From Anaerolineales bacterium (GTDB lineage Bacteria; Chloroflexota; Anaerolineae; Anaerolineales; E44-bin32), in assembly GCA_023250385.1 (NCBI GenBank), contig JAHFAU010000015.1, positions 1 to 20,493 on the forward strand: a stretch of DNA of 20,493 nt, in the 5' to 3' direction. The notes under the pieces are model-generated. The model did no database searches. It was given only the letters and a program-made list of their open reading frames with translations, and was not told the DNA's origin. Below, piece by piece: positions 1 to 6,776 of this stretch. Position 1 is the stretch's first letter, and each line of letters starts with the position of its first letter. The position numbers and the translations under genes were made by a program.

Positions 1-35
1 ACGGGCCGCGGTGGGTTCGACTCCCATCCACTCCC
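1..35 (+). tRNA. 3' end of a tRNA, cut by the window edge; amino acid not assignable
   Basis: Positions 11-15 (GTGGG), 16-22 (TTCGACT) and 23-27 (CCCAT) form a T-stem and T-loop with the TTCGA core. Positions 28-34 (CCACTCC) would be the 3' acceptor strand and C35 the discriminator. The 5' half lies outside the window, so the anticodon cannot be read. The C at the discriminator position would fit tRNA-His; the bases before the T-arm could also be part of a long variable arm as in tRNA-Ser or tRNA-Leu. No CCA is encoded. Confidence 0.5.
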
Positions 36-60
36 GAGTGTCGCTACGAGCCAGCTGAGC

Positions 61-1296
61 ATGACTGAACCTCACTCGCAAGATTTCGCCGAACGATTGC
101 TGCCCGAGGTCCGGGCCGTCATGGATGTGCAGCAATTCCAAAACGGCGCGGCCGGCAGTCCCTTCCTGGCTAGCTACCGCGGCCGGCTGCGGATGGAATC
201 GGACCAGGCCTACGAACGATTGGAGCCGGCGTTCGCTAAGGCGGGGTCCACAATCCTGCTGCGCCAGGAGGGAGACACCCAAATTCTGCTCGCGGTGCCA
301 GAGCTGAAGACCAGGAGCCCGGGCAATCCGATCGTCAACGTCCTGCTCTTCCTCGCCACCTTCGCCACGGTGCTCTTCGTCGGACTAAGCTATGCCCAGG
401 GCTATCTGCAGCAAACGCCCTCGGCTCGCGCGGTCCCCATCATTGGACAGCCGCTCCCGTTGGCGCTTTTGTATGCGGGCAGCCTGCTCGGCATTCTGGT
501 TGCCCACGAGTTCGGGCACTACCTCATGGGTCGATATCACAAGACGGCCGTAAGTCTGCCATATTTCATCCCCTTCCCTGGGGGGTTGTTTGGCACTTTC
601 GGCGCGTTCATCCAGCTCAAGTCCCCACCAAAAAACCGTCGGATCTTGATGGACATTGGCCTGGCGGGACCGCTGGCGGGCCTGGTGATTGCAATCCCGG
701 TTCTGCTCATCGGCCTGGCGCTTTCGCAAGTCAGCCCACTACCGACCCAACGGAGTGAGTTAGGTGGGACCTTCCTAGAAGGCAACTCGCTTCTGTACTT
801 GGGGGCGAAATTCCTTGTCAAGGGAGAACTCCTGCCGGAGCCGGTCGACTACCGGGGGGTGGCTCCAGCGATCTACTGGCTGCGAGATTTGGTGTTTGGG
901 GTTGGCGGTCCGGTCGGGGTACCAATTCCGCTTGGCGGCCTGGATGTGCAGCTCCATCCGATGGCTCTGGCGGGCTGGGCGGGGTTCCTGGTCACCGGGC
1001 TGAATCTGATCCCGACCGGTCAGCTCGACGGGGGACACGTGCTGTATTCGCTCTTCGGAAAGCGGGCAAGACTCCTCTGGCCGTTCTTGATTGCTGGCCT
1101 GCTTGGCTTGACGATCGTGTGGAACGGCTGGCTGCTGTTCGCGGGCCTGATCTTCCTGATGGGAAGGACCTACGCCCAACCGCTGGACGACATCACCCCG
1201 CTCGACCCTCGCCGCCGAGCACTGGCGATCCTCGGCCTGGTGCTGTTCGTGCTGATTTTCATCCCCGTCCCGATCGTTCCACTTAGTGGGCGTTAA
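61..1296 (+). CDS. Site-2 protease family (M50) membrane metalloprotease, EGY-like
   Basis: Intramembrane zinc metalloprotease of 411 residues. Residues 1-85 are a soluble N-terminal domain, followed by about seven hydrophobic segments. The zinc motif HEFGH is at residues 149-153 inside a membrane segment. The second motif, LDGGH, is at 322-326 after NLIPTGQ and supplies the third metal ligand, Asp323. The stretch PFPGGLFGTFGAFIQ downstream of HExxH resembles plant and cyanobacterial EGY-type site-2 proteases rather than RseP: there is no PDZ domain between the two motifs. Such enzymes cleave transmembrane substrates; the substrate here is unknown. ATG at 61 is the first start after the upstream tRNA (26 bases away) and has no clear ribosome-binding site. 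The gene ends convergently with moeA, 46 bases away. Family assignment is firm, physiological role is not. Confidence 0.9.
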   Translation: MTEPHSQDFAERLLPEVRAVMDVQQFQNGAAGSPFLASYRGRLRMESDQAYERLEPAFAKAGSTILLRQEGDTQILLAVPELKTRSPGNPIVNVLLFLATFATVLFVGLSYAQGYLQQTPSARAVPIIGQPLPLALLYAGSLLGILVAHEFGHYLMGRYHKTAVSLPYFIPFPGGLFGTFGAFIQLKSPPKNRRILMDIGLAGPLAGLVIAIPVLLIGLALSQVSPLPTQRSELGGTFLEGNSLLYLGAKFLVKGELLPEPVDYRGVAPAIYWLRDLVFGVGGPVGVPIPLGGLDVQLHPMALAGWAGFLVTGLNLIPTGQLDGGHVLYSLFGKRARLLWPFLIAGLLGLTIVWNGWLLFAGLIFLMGRTYAQPLDDITPLDPRRRALAILGLVLFVLIFIPVPIVPLSGR

Positions 1297-1342
1297 CCGA
1301 ACGGCCATTGCCGCAGGTTGGCCTGGTTTCCTGGATTCAGGC

Positions 1343-2584
1343 CTAGCGGAATAGGCGGACCTCGACGAGCGAGTCGGCCTCCAGCCCGGGCGCTTCCGGC
1401 GGGATGCGAATCAGTCCGTCGGCCCTTACCAGAGTGAAGATCAAGTTGGAGCCGCCGTGGATCGGCACTGCCAGCAGGCCTTGCGGGGAAACTTCCAGCC
1501 GGACGGCCAGGTAGTCTTCGCGGCCGGCAGCAGAAGCTACCGCTGCCGTCAGTCGGGCCTGCCGGATAGAGGCCCATTCGGGCCCGCGCAGCCCCAGCAA
1601 TTTCCGGAGGGCGGGCAGCAGGAATAGCCCGGCGACCACCAACGCGCTCACCGGGTTGCCGGGCAGTCCGACAACCGGAACCCGGCCGCACACGGCCAGG
1701 ATCGTCGGTTTCCCGGGTCGAAGCGCCACGCCGTGGACCAGGATCCCCGGCGGGCCCAGGGTCCGGATGACCCCGGCCGTCAGGTCCCGCACGCTCACCG
1801 AAGATCCGGCCGCAATCGCAATCAGATCGGATTCGCCGAGCGCTCGCCGGGATACGGCCTCGAGTTCGGCCGCCGAGTCTCGGATGATCCCGTAGCGCAT
1901 CGGTCGCCCACCGGCCTGGTCAACCACTGCCGCGAGCGAGTAACTGTTGACATCTCGAACCTGCCCGGGCGCCGGCTGCCGGTCCGGCTCCACGACCTCA
2001 TCGCCGGTCGACAAAATCGCAACTGTGGGGCGAGCCCGGACCCGGACCTGGACGATGCCGAGTGCCATCAGCCCGCCTATTTCCTGAGGCCGCAAGCGGA
2101 CTCCAGCCGGGATGACGACTTGACCCGCCGCAACGTCCTCGCCCTCTCGGATTACATTCTGCCCGGAGGTGACCGGCTTCAGGACCTCAATCGCAGTCCC
2201 GTCAATGGCTTGGGTGTCCTCGATCATCACCACCGCATCGGCGCCGCGTGGGATCATCCCGCCGGTGTGCAGCAGGGCGGCCTGGCCGAGCTCAACTCCG
2301 AGTTGCGGCGCGGTCCCCATAGTCACCTCCCCGGCCAGCCTGAAGTGAGCGGGGCGGCTCGAGGAGGCCTCGGCTGTATCGGCCGCTCGGACCGCATATC
2401 CGTCCACCGTGGTCCGGTCAAAGGGGGGCAGAGCATGCGGAGCGGTAACCGGCTCAGCCAGCGCCCTGCCGAGCGCTTCTTCCGTTCGGACCTGTTCCGT
2501 CGATTCCTGGCCGGGTTCCGGAATCGATTCCAAAAAGGAGCGCAGCGCTTGATCTACAGGGACAAGCTTGAGGACCTGGGCCAT
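1343..2584 (-). CDS. moeA: Molybdopterin molybdenumtransferase MoeA
   Basis: Inserts molybdate into adenylylated molybdopterin in the last step of molybdenum cofactor synthesis. The protein is 413 residues, usual for the family. Visible motifs: PPFDRTTVDGYA at 53-64 (Asp61 matches the E. coli Asp59 region), GADAVVMIEDT at 114-124, LSTGDEV at 191-197, and the MoCF-binding domain with RPGKP at 289-293 and GLPGNP at 306-311. The usual SVGxxD loop reads SSVSVRD (261-267), so a Gly is replaced by Ser while the Asp is kept. A C-terminal beta domain follows (about 340-413). The reading frame is open up to 2845, but ATG 2584 is chosen because the family N-terminus begins there and it lies two bases after the stop of the prenyltransferase gene, implying translational coupling. 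Last gene of the leftward run. Confidence 0.92.
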   Translation of the reverse strand: MAQVLKLVPVDQALRSFLESIPEPGQESTEQVRTEEALGRALAEPVTAPHALPPFDRTTVDGYAVRAADTAEASSSRPAHFRLAGEVTMGTAPQLGVELGQAALLHTGGMIPRGADAVVMIEDTQAIDGTAIEVLKPVTSGQNVIREGEDVAAGQVVIPAGVRLRPQEIGGLMALGIVQVRVRARPTVAILSTGDEVVEPDRQPAPGQVRDVNSYSLAAVVDQAGGRPMRYGIIRDSAAELEAVSRRALGESDLIAIAAGSSVSVRDLTAGVIRTLGPPGILVHGVALRPGKPTILAVCGRVPVVGLPGNPVSALVVAGLFLLPALRKLLGLRGPEWASIRQARLTAAVASAAGREDYLAVRLEVSPQGLLAVPIHGGSNLIFTLVRADGLIRIPPEAPGLEADSLVEVRLFR

Positions 2585-2586
2585 GG

Positions 2587-3525
2587 TCAACTTAGCACGT
2601 AGCCCGCCAATTCCAAGTAGGCGCCGATCGCGAAAAGAGCGAGTGACCCAAAAGTCAAGCTGCCCCATCGGGGAGGGAAACCCGCTCGAATTCGGCGAAG
2701 CTGCCAGACCTGGGCGACAACGAGCGGGAGCAAGTAGAGGGCGCTGGCCGCCACCCGGGGTGGTACCCCGTTCAGCAGTATCACCCCAAAACTCAGGAGC
2801 CCGAAGCCCAGCGCCAGATCGTGCGCCCGCATGGCGGCCGACCAACCGAGCCGCACCACCAGGGTGCGCTTCTGGAATTTCACATCGGCGGCATAGTCAG
2901 GCAATTCGAACACGATCAACATGGCGAAGCAAAGCCCGACCAGCGGTGTAACACTCATGAAAAGCAAACGGTTGGTATCTCCAACCTGGACGATATATCC
3001 GAATAGCGGAACCAGCGCGCCGACGACGAGCGAGGCCACCAATTCGCCGTAGCCGGTGGCAGCCAGGCGCAGCGGTGGAACGCTGTAGAAGAATCCACCG
3101 AGGAACCCAAGCAGCAGGACCGGCCAGGCCAGAAACGGCAGCGACCCGGTGACCTGACTGGCCGAGGCAATCGTTGCGGCGAAGCCCACGGAGATCACTG
3201 CAGAATAGAGCGCCACTTTGGCGGGCAGCGCTCCCGGACCGATCGCTCCGCTCCCTCCAGTGAGTGGAGTGCGACTCAGATTCTGCTGGTCGCCCGTAGC
3301 ATCATAGTATTCGTTCAGGTAGTGGGTCATGAGTTGCAAGAGAGTGACGAGCGACTGCCCGAGCAGATAGTGACCAAGATCGAGGCGGTGGCCCAAATAA
3401 TGCGCGATTGCCGCCCCCAGGCCGTAGAGCAGCAGCCCACCGAGTAGGAAGTGCGGTCGGGTCAGGCGGAGAAATAGGCGGAACTGGCGCCAGGTGGGCA
3501 CGTCAGGAGTCGCCTCCCTCCTCAT
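2587..3525 (-). CDS. UbiA-family prenyltransferase, MenA-like
   Basis: Integral membrane aromatic prenyltransferase of 312 residues with about eight hydrophobic segments. The first Asp-rich motif is NEYYDATGD at 71-79 (Asn71, Asp75, Asp79). The second is DYAAD at 210-214, followed by the KRTLVVRLG segment (219-227) typical of MenA and UbiA proteins; these residues bind Mg-diphosphate of the prenyl donor. The TGGSGAI stretch after motif 1 and the FFYSVPPLRL segment (145-154) favour a MenA-type enzyme, which attaches the polyprenyl tail to 1,4-dihydroxy-2-naphthoate in menaquinone synthesis. UbiA relatives making other lipids cannot be excluded because no other men genes are in the window. The start overlaps the end of the cupin-like gene by 23 bases, and moeA starts two bases after the stop. 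Confidence 0.82.
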   Translation of the reverse strand: MRREATPDVPTWRQFRLFLRLTRPHFLLGGLLLYGLGAAIAHYLGHRLDLGHYLLGQSLVTLLQLMTHYLNEYYDATGDQQNLSRTPLTGGSGAIGPGALPAKVALYSAVISVGFAATIASASQVTGSLPFLAWPVLLLGFLGGFFYSVPPLRLAATGYGELVASLVVGALVPLFGYIVQVGDTNRLLFMSVTPLVGLCFAMLIVFELPDYAADVKFQKRTLVVRLGWSAAMRAHDLALGFGLLSFGVILLNGVPPRVAASALYLLPLVVAQVWQLRRIRAGFPPRWGSLTFGSLALFAIGAYLELAGYVLS

Positions 3526-3901
3526 GAGTTGCGAGCCGGACTAGAGCTGCTGAGCCAGTCAAGGACCGGATCTGAAAGGCGACTCCGAACGGTACGAGGA
3601 CAACCGTCGGACGTTCGGCATGCAGTTGATAAGTCTGACCGGAGGTCGGAGAATCGGCGCGTCGGTCCTGCCAGTCAAACTCGACCTCGCCACGGACGAG
3701 GGCCCAAACCTCATCAGCAACGGGCCGGGCAGGGGAGGCTCGCCGCTCACCCTCGGCCAGCTCATGGAACTCTGCGACTCCGAAGCGTCGAAGCAAGTGG
3801 TCCGAGAAGCGCAGGACGGTGAGCTCAGAACCCGCGGGTGTTTCCCGAAGCTCGAGCGGGCGGATGTACAGGTCGTGGATCGGAAGCGGATCGCCCATCA
3901 T
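3503..3901 (-). CDS. Small cupin-like protein of unknown function
   Basis: 132 residues. The segment from about 58 to 125 has a cupin-like pattern: DEVWALVRGEVEFDW, a variable loop, a VVLVPFGVAFQIRS strand pair and a final strand ALVRLATH. It resembles WxcM/FdtA-type sugar ketoisomerase or other RmlC-like small cupins, but the His-rich metal ligands of classical cupins are not obvious, so a catalytic role is not supported. The ATG at 3901 overlaps the TGA of the upstream DinB-like gene as ATGA (3901-3898), strong evidence for translational coupling and for this start; an in-frame ATG at 3898 directly follows. It overlaps the prenyltransferase start by 23 bases. Reality of the gene is well supported by the coupling; function is not. 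Confidence 0.72.
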   Translation of the reverse strand: MMGDPLPIHDLYIRPLELRETPAGSELTVLRFSDHLLRRFGVAEFHELAEGERRASPARPVADEVWALVRGEVEFDWQDRRADSPTSGQTYQLHAERPTVVLVPFGVAFQIRSLTGSAALVRLATHEEGGDS

Positions 3902-4380
3902 CCGCGGGCGAGCGCCGCCCGGATATCCGCTACATGCTCGGCCCGATGATCGGCAATTCTGCGGATGAACCGCTCAGTTGAGAGCATCGAACCGCTCGAA
4001 TGCCGCCCGACCAGGTCGAGTTGATCGTCGCCTAGAGTTTCCAGGAACTTCAAGCTTGCGGCGTGGGCGACCAGGATTTTGTCCAGCAGCTCGGCCGGCG
4101 TAGTTTCTTTGCTTCGCCGCACTGCCGACCGGTTCCACCTGGCAAGGTCGAAGTCGGGCGGGACGGTCTGCTCACCAGTGACGAGCCGCTGTGCCTGTCC
4201 GAGCAGACCGGCTTCCGAATCGGCTAGGTGGCCCAGGAGGTCTTTCACCGTCCAGGTCCCTCCCTCCGAGTCATAGACCGTGACCCCCATGGCCGCGGCT
4301 GGCAGGTCCGACAAGACCGGCCAGGTCGCTGCATGCACTCGATTCAGATGGTCTTGGAGGCTCTGTGTTCGTTCAGTCAT
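3898..4380 (-). CDS. DinB-like four-helix protein (DinB/YfiT superfamily)
   Basis: 160-residue protein predicted as a four-helix bundle. The putative metal triad of the DinB/YfiT fold is visible as His51 (LLGHLADSE), His145 and His149 (ADHRAEHVADI near the C-terminus). Members are often metal-dependent thiol transferases using bacillithiol, mycothiol or glutathione, or are uncharacterised damage-inducible proteins; the thiol used here cannot be told. The ATG at 4380 begins the family's N-terminal helix. A weak -10-like TAGGAT lies nine bases upstream of the ATG on the minus strand, so the gene may also be transcribed independently of the SDR gene 68 bases upstream. Its stop overlaps the cupin-like start as ATGA. 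Confidence 0.8.
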   Translation of the reverse strand: MTERTQSLQDHLNRVHAATWPVLSDLPAAAMGVTVYDSEGGTWTVKDLLGHLADSEAGLLGQAQRLVTGEQTVPPDFDLARWNRSAVRRSKETTPAELLDKILVAHAASLKFLETLGDDQLDLVGRHSSGSMLSTERFIRRIADHRAEHVADIRAALARG

Positions 4381-4403
4381 GGGTACCGAATCCTAGGGCA
4401 GCT

Positions 4404-4439
4404 GGGCTGCGGCTCTAGGCCTCACGGGCCGAGCAGCCC
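4404..4439 (-). repeat. Inverted repeat between the SDR and DinB-like genes
   Basis: GGGCTGC at 4404-4410 pairs with GCAGCCC at 4433-4439, extended inward by GGC/GCC with a two-base bulge. It lies in the 68-base gap after the SDR stop. There is no T-run on either side, so it is not a standard intrinsic terminator; it could attenuate or stabilise transcripts. Confidence 0.35.
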
Positions 4440-4448
4440 GATCATCGG

Positions 4449-5183
4449 TCATCGGTGCAGCAGGGTGCCCGCGTCTACCCGCAAAATGTGGCCGGTCACG
4501 TAGTCGTTCTTCATTAAGAAGACGACTGCGCGGGCGACGTCTTCCGGTTCAACCCCGAAGCCCAAGGGAGTGGTCCGGCTAATCGCTTGCCAACGCGACT
4601 CTGCCATCCAGGTTGGTTTGAGCGTGGGACCCGGGACGACCGCATTGACCCGGACGGCTGGAGCCAGCCGGGCTGCGGCGACCTTGGTGAGCATCTCCAG
4701 GCCGGATTTGCTGATGCTGTGAAGCGGGTATCCGGGCCAGGGGCGGTGGGCGGCGGTGTCAGAGATGTTTACGATCGCCCCGCCTCCTCGGGCCTGCATC
4801 CGGCTAGCCGCCTCTTGAAGGGTGAAGAACGCCCCTTTCAGGTTCAGCCCCACGGTGTGTTGCCAGTCGGCTTCAGTGGCCTCCAGCAGGTCGACTCGTT
4901 CGAGGATGGCGGCCGAGTTCACTAGCAACTCAAGCCCGCCGTAGGCTGCGTCCAACGCGCCAAAGAGCTGGCGGACACCCTCACTCGCGGATAGATCGGC
5001 CTGGGCAACTTCCGCTCGGCTGCCCTCGCTTCGGATCTGGTTCGCAGTTTCTTCTGCGGCTTCCGAGGATTGATGGAAGTGTATCATCAGCCGGCAGCCC
5101 TCCTTTGCCAGGGCGAGGGCGATGGCGCGTCCCAACCGATGAGCACCTCCGGTCACGAGGGCAGTCTTACCTTCAAGCCTCAT
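4449..5183 (-). CDS. SDR-family oxidoreductase, pteridine-reductase-like, with His in place of the catalytic Tyr
   Basis: NADP(H)-type short-chain dehydrogenase of 244 residues. The cofactor motif is TGGAHRLGRAIA near residues 10-21, with Arg in the position typical of PTR1/FolM pteridine reductases. NISDTAA (139-145) places Asp142 where classical SDRs have catalytic Ser; Asp is also what PTR1-type enzymes carry. The normal YxxxK motif reads HSISK, with His155 and Lys159. The neighbouring Tyr152 is three residues off register. The C-terminal NAVVPGP and the DYVTGHILRVDAG ending are typical. It may reduce dihydropteridines or another carbonyl, but the missing Tyr makes ordinary SDR chemistry uncertain. 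It starts 39 bases after the proline dehydrogenase stop on the same strand; no clear ribosome-binding site. Confidence 0.88.
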   Translation of the reverse strand: MRLEGKTALVTGGAHRLGRAIALALAKEGCRLMIHFHQSSEAAEETANQIRSEGSRAEVAQADLSASEGVRQLFGALDAAYGGLELLVNSAAILERVDLLEATEADWQHTVGLNLKGAFFTLQEAASRMQARGGGAIVNISDTAAHRPWPGYPLHSISKSGLEMLTKVAAARLAPAVRVNAVVPGPTLKPTWMAESRWQAISRTTPLGFGVEPEDVARAVVFLMKNDYVTGHILRVDAGTLLHR

Positions 5184-5222
5184 CTGGGGATCTGGCTGCT
5201 CGAACGAGCACCGCAGGCGGGT

Positions 5223-6182
5223 TTATCGGCGAAACAGATTCGACAAGAAGAACCAGAGGTTGGCCGGTCGTTCTGCCAGCCGCCGCATCAAGTAAGGATA
5301 CCATTGGGCCCCGTACGGGACGTAGATGCGGACTGGATACCCCTTATCTCGCAGCGATCGCTGCAGCTCAGAACGAATCCCGTAGAGCAGCTGGAACTCG
5401 AGGGCCGATTTCGGCAGGCCGATCCGTTGGGCGTGGGCCTCGGCGAATGCAATCCTGGCCGGATCGTGGGTGGCAATGGCTGCAAGGGGGGGCGTCCGCC
5501 CATCTCTTGAGCCAGCAATTCCACCCTGCTCTTGAGCCGCGTCCAGCAAGATCCCGGTCAGCCTGTCGAAGTTGGCGTCTAGCTCTGACTTTTTCTGAAT
5601 CGCCACCGACCTGGATTCTTGGTAGGCACCTTTTACGAGACGAACAGGGATTCTAGCCTCTACGGCGGACCGAAGATCGCGTTCGCTGCGGTGCAGGTAG
5701 GCTTGAAAAACCAGGCCTATGTTTCGCAGTCCCGCCCGGCGGAGGGAATGCTCGACACTGAGCGTCTGGTCAATCGTGATTGACTCTTCCATGTCGATTC
5801 GGACGAACGCATCATTGAGGGTGGCCACCCGGGCGATCTCCAACATGTTCTCCATGCAGAGGTCGAAATCGACCCTCAGTCCAATCTGCGTGAGTTTGAC
5901 CGAGACGTAGGCGCCAAGCTTTTGTTCTTCGATCGCCCGAAGCAGCTCCCCGCAATCCGACCGGGCCTGGCCTGCCTCGGCAGCTGCGACAACATCTTCG
6001 CCCAGGTGAGCAAGCGCTGCGCCCAATCGCCGCTGATTGAGAGAGAGTGCGACTTGCAGCGCATCCTGCATCGATTCACCTGCGACGAACCTGCGGGAGG
6101 CCCGGCGGGCGAATCCCCAACGGGTCAAGCTGGTGTGAGCCCAGCCGGCCTTCGACAAGTACAGCAGTGGAGTGCGCAGCAT
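5223..6182 (-). CDS. Proline dehydrogenase (monofunctional PRODH)
   Basis: FAD-dependent oxidation of L-proline to 1-pyrroline-5-carboxylate, with electrons passed to the membrane quinone pool. The protein is 319 residues, close to the short monofunctional PRODH enzymes such as that of Thermus. Visible motifs: VSVKLTQIG (93-101), RLVKGAYQE (181-189), FQLLYGIR (263-270), YVPYG (287-291) and WYPYLMRRLAERPANL (294-309), the conserved FAD- and proline-binding C-terminal segment. The frame is open to 6338, but ATG 6182 (MLRTPLLYLS) matches the usual N-terminus, and a -10 box lies 35 bases upstream. No P5C dehydrogenase gene is in the window. First gene of the leftward run. Confidence 0.93.
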   Translation of the reverse strand: MLRTPLLYLSKAGWAHTSLTRWGFARRASRRFVAGESMQDALQVALSLNQRRLGAALAHLGEDVVAAAEAGQARSDCGELLRAIEEQKLGAYVSVKLTQIGLRVDFDLCMENMLEIARVATLNDAFVRIDMEESITIDQTLSVEHSLRRAGLRNIGLVFQAYLHRSERDLRSAVEARIPVRLVKGAYQESRSVAIQKKSELDANFDRLTGILLDAAQEQGGIAGSRDGRTPPLAAIATHDPARIAFAEAHAQRIGLPKSALEFQLLYGIRSELQRSLRDKGYPVRIYVPYGAQWYPYLMRRLAERPANLWFFLSNLFRR

Positions 6183-6216
6183 CTGGCCCGGTACCGTCAC
6201 GAACGATCCGGAGAGA

Positions 6217-6222
6217 ATTGTA
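6217..6222 (-). promoter_or_regulatory. -10 box of the proline dehydrogenase gene
   Basis: Minus-strand TACAAT (five of six consensus bases), placing the transcript start near 6210 and giving a leader of about 28 bases before ATG 6182. I see no convincing -35 element at 16-18 bases. It supports the internal ATG over the longer open frame. Confidence 0.5.
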
Positions 6223-6275
6223 GCAAGCTTGGGTCCAAGCCGGAGCAGCCTGGCGTGAAGCGCATTCCGGGCTGT

Positions 6276-6281
6276 TATAAT
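6276..6281 (+). promoter_or_regulatory. -10 box upstream of tRNA-Lys
   Basis: Perfect TATAAT; -35 region poor. Expected start is near 6288, about 70 bases before the mature tRNA. The 12 bases TATAATCCGGCC recur exactly at 7259-7270 at the LysM/M23 gene promoter. It is divergent from the proline dehydrogenase -10 box. Confidence 0.55.
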
Positions 6282-6314
6282 CCGGCCGAGGCCTACCCAG
6301 TCTGGCGATTTACA

Positions 6315-6355
6315 GGGCGGTGCAAGGGGTCCGCCCAACCTCGTCGCCGGACCCC
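6315..6355 (+). other. Two mutually exclusive stems in the tRNA-Lys leader
   Basis: GGGCGG (6315-6320) can pair with CCGCCC (6331-6336). Alternatively GGGGTCCG (6326-6333) pairs perfectly with CGGACCCC (6348-6355), ending two bases before the tRNA. The two stems share 6331-6333 and so cannot coexist. Confidence 0.4.
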
Positions 6356-6357
6356 AT

Positions 6358-6430
6358 GCCTGCGTAGCTCAATTGGCAGAGCAGCGGACTCTTAATCCGT
6401 AGGTTGCAGGTTCAAGTCCTGCCGCAGGCA
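6358..6430 (+). tRNA. tRNA-Lys (anticodon CTT)
   Basis: Full cloverleaf of 73 bases. Acceptor GCCTGCG (6358-6364) pairs perfectly with CGCAGGC (6423-6429), discriminator A6430. The D-arm is GCTC/GAGC. The anticodon stem GCGGA/TCCGT carries loop CTCTTAA, giving anticodon CTT, which reads AAG lysine codons. The T-arm is GCAGG-TTCAAGT-CCTGC. No 3' CCA is encoded. Confidence 0.97.
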
Positions 6431-6436
6431 CACGCC

Positions 6437-6550
6437 GTGACAAGAGCAATTCGCCTGACCTTCCTCGCCCTAAGCCTGGTCGGCCTGCTCGCCAACCTGG
6501 GCGGCCTGGCGTTCACGGCCTGGGCCGTTTCACGGCTGCTTTTCGACTAG
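6437..6550 (+). CDS. Possible 37-residue membrane peptide with GTG start
   Basis: An open frame begins with GTG six bases after tRNA-Lys and ends TAG at 6548-6550. The peptide has a basic N-terminus (TRAIR) and then about 25 mostly hydrophobic residues (7-31) able to form one membrane helix, ending RLLFD. It has no ribosome-binding site and could only be expressed from the tRNA-Lys transcript after processing. I recognise no family. GC-rich DNA readily yields hydrophobic open frames, so this may be chance. Confidence 0.3.
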   Translation: MTRAIRLTFLALSLVGLLANLGGLAFTAWAVSRLLFD

Positions 6551-6621
6551 CCTTCCAAGCGATCTTACAAACACCTTTCAATTCAGTCAGCGCTGAGAAA
6601 GGTTGTGCAATAATCCCCCTG

Positions 6622-6653
6622 CACCTTAACAGCGGGCAACCACCGCTTAGGTG
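6622..6653 (+). repeat. Inverted repeat (hairpin) in the 6551-6776 intergenic region
   Basis: CACCT (6622-6626) pairs with AGGTG (6649-6653), and AGCGG (6631-6635) with CCGCT (6643-6647), separated by an asymmetric internal loop. The terminal loop is 6636-6642. No T-tract follows. Confidence 0.45.
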
Positions 6654-6668
6654 TTTCCACTCTCGCCT

Positions 6669-6692
6669 TGGTCGCCAGTCTACTGGCGACCA
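6669..6692. repeat. 24-base palindrome upstream of the response regulator
   Basis: TGGTCGCCAGT (6669-6679) and its exact reverse complement ACTGGCGACCA (6682-6692) are separated by only CT. It lies 27 bases upstream of the -35 element of the receiver gene. The two-base spacer is too tight for a good RNA hairpin loop unless the central pairs open, so a dimeric repressor or activator site is at least as likely as a terminator. Confidence 0.6.
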
Positions 6693-6718
6693 GGTGCGTT
6701 TAATGGGACTTCAGTTCA

Positions 6719-6748
6719 TTGCAAGCCCCGGAATCCATGGTGTACACT
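6719..6748 (+). promoter_or_regulatory. Promoter of the response-regulator gene
   Basis: TTGCAA at 6719-6724, an 18-base spacer, and TACACT at 6743-6748. Expected start is near 6755, about 22 bases before ATG 6777. Both elements match four or more consensus positions. Confidence 0.45.
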
Positions 6749-6776
6749 CTGGCTCGTAGTACTGGGGACTGGCAAA

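Larger units (their letters stand above)
6551..6718 (+). other. Gene-free stretch with two strong inverted repeats
   Basis: I see no credible gene between the small peptide frame and the response-regulator promoter. The stretch holds a weaker inverted repeat (ACCTTTC at about 6584 with GAAAGGT at about 6597), a hairpin 6622-6653 and a near-perfect palindrome 6669-6692, the last two listed separately. It is somewhat less GC-rich than its surroundings. Confidence 0.5.

Noticed and set aside
1733..2602. Open frame of 289 codons on the plus strand opposite moeA
   Set aside because: A shadow of moeA caused by high GC; composition is Arg/Gly/His-rich with no recognisable domain, while the minus strand encodes a complete MoeA.
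2585..2845. N-terminal extension of moeA by 87 codons
   Set aside because: It lies inside the prenyltransferase gene in another frame and has no MoeA-like residues; the coupled ATG at 2584 fits better.
6669..6692. Palindrome read as an intrinsic terminator
   Set aside because: No T-tract follows on either strand and the central spacer is two bases; an operator is more plausible.
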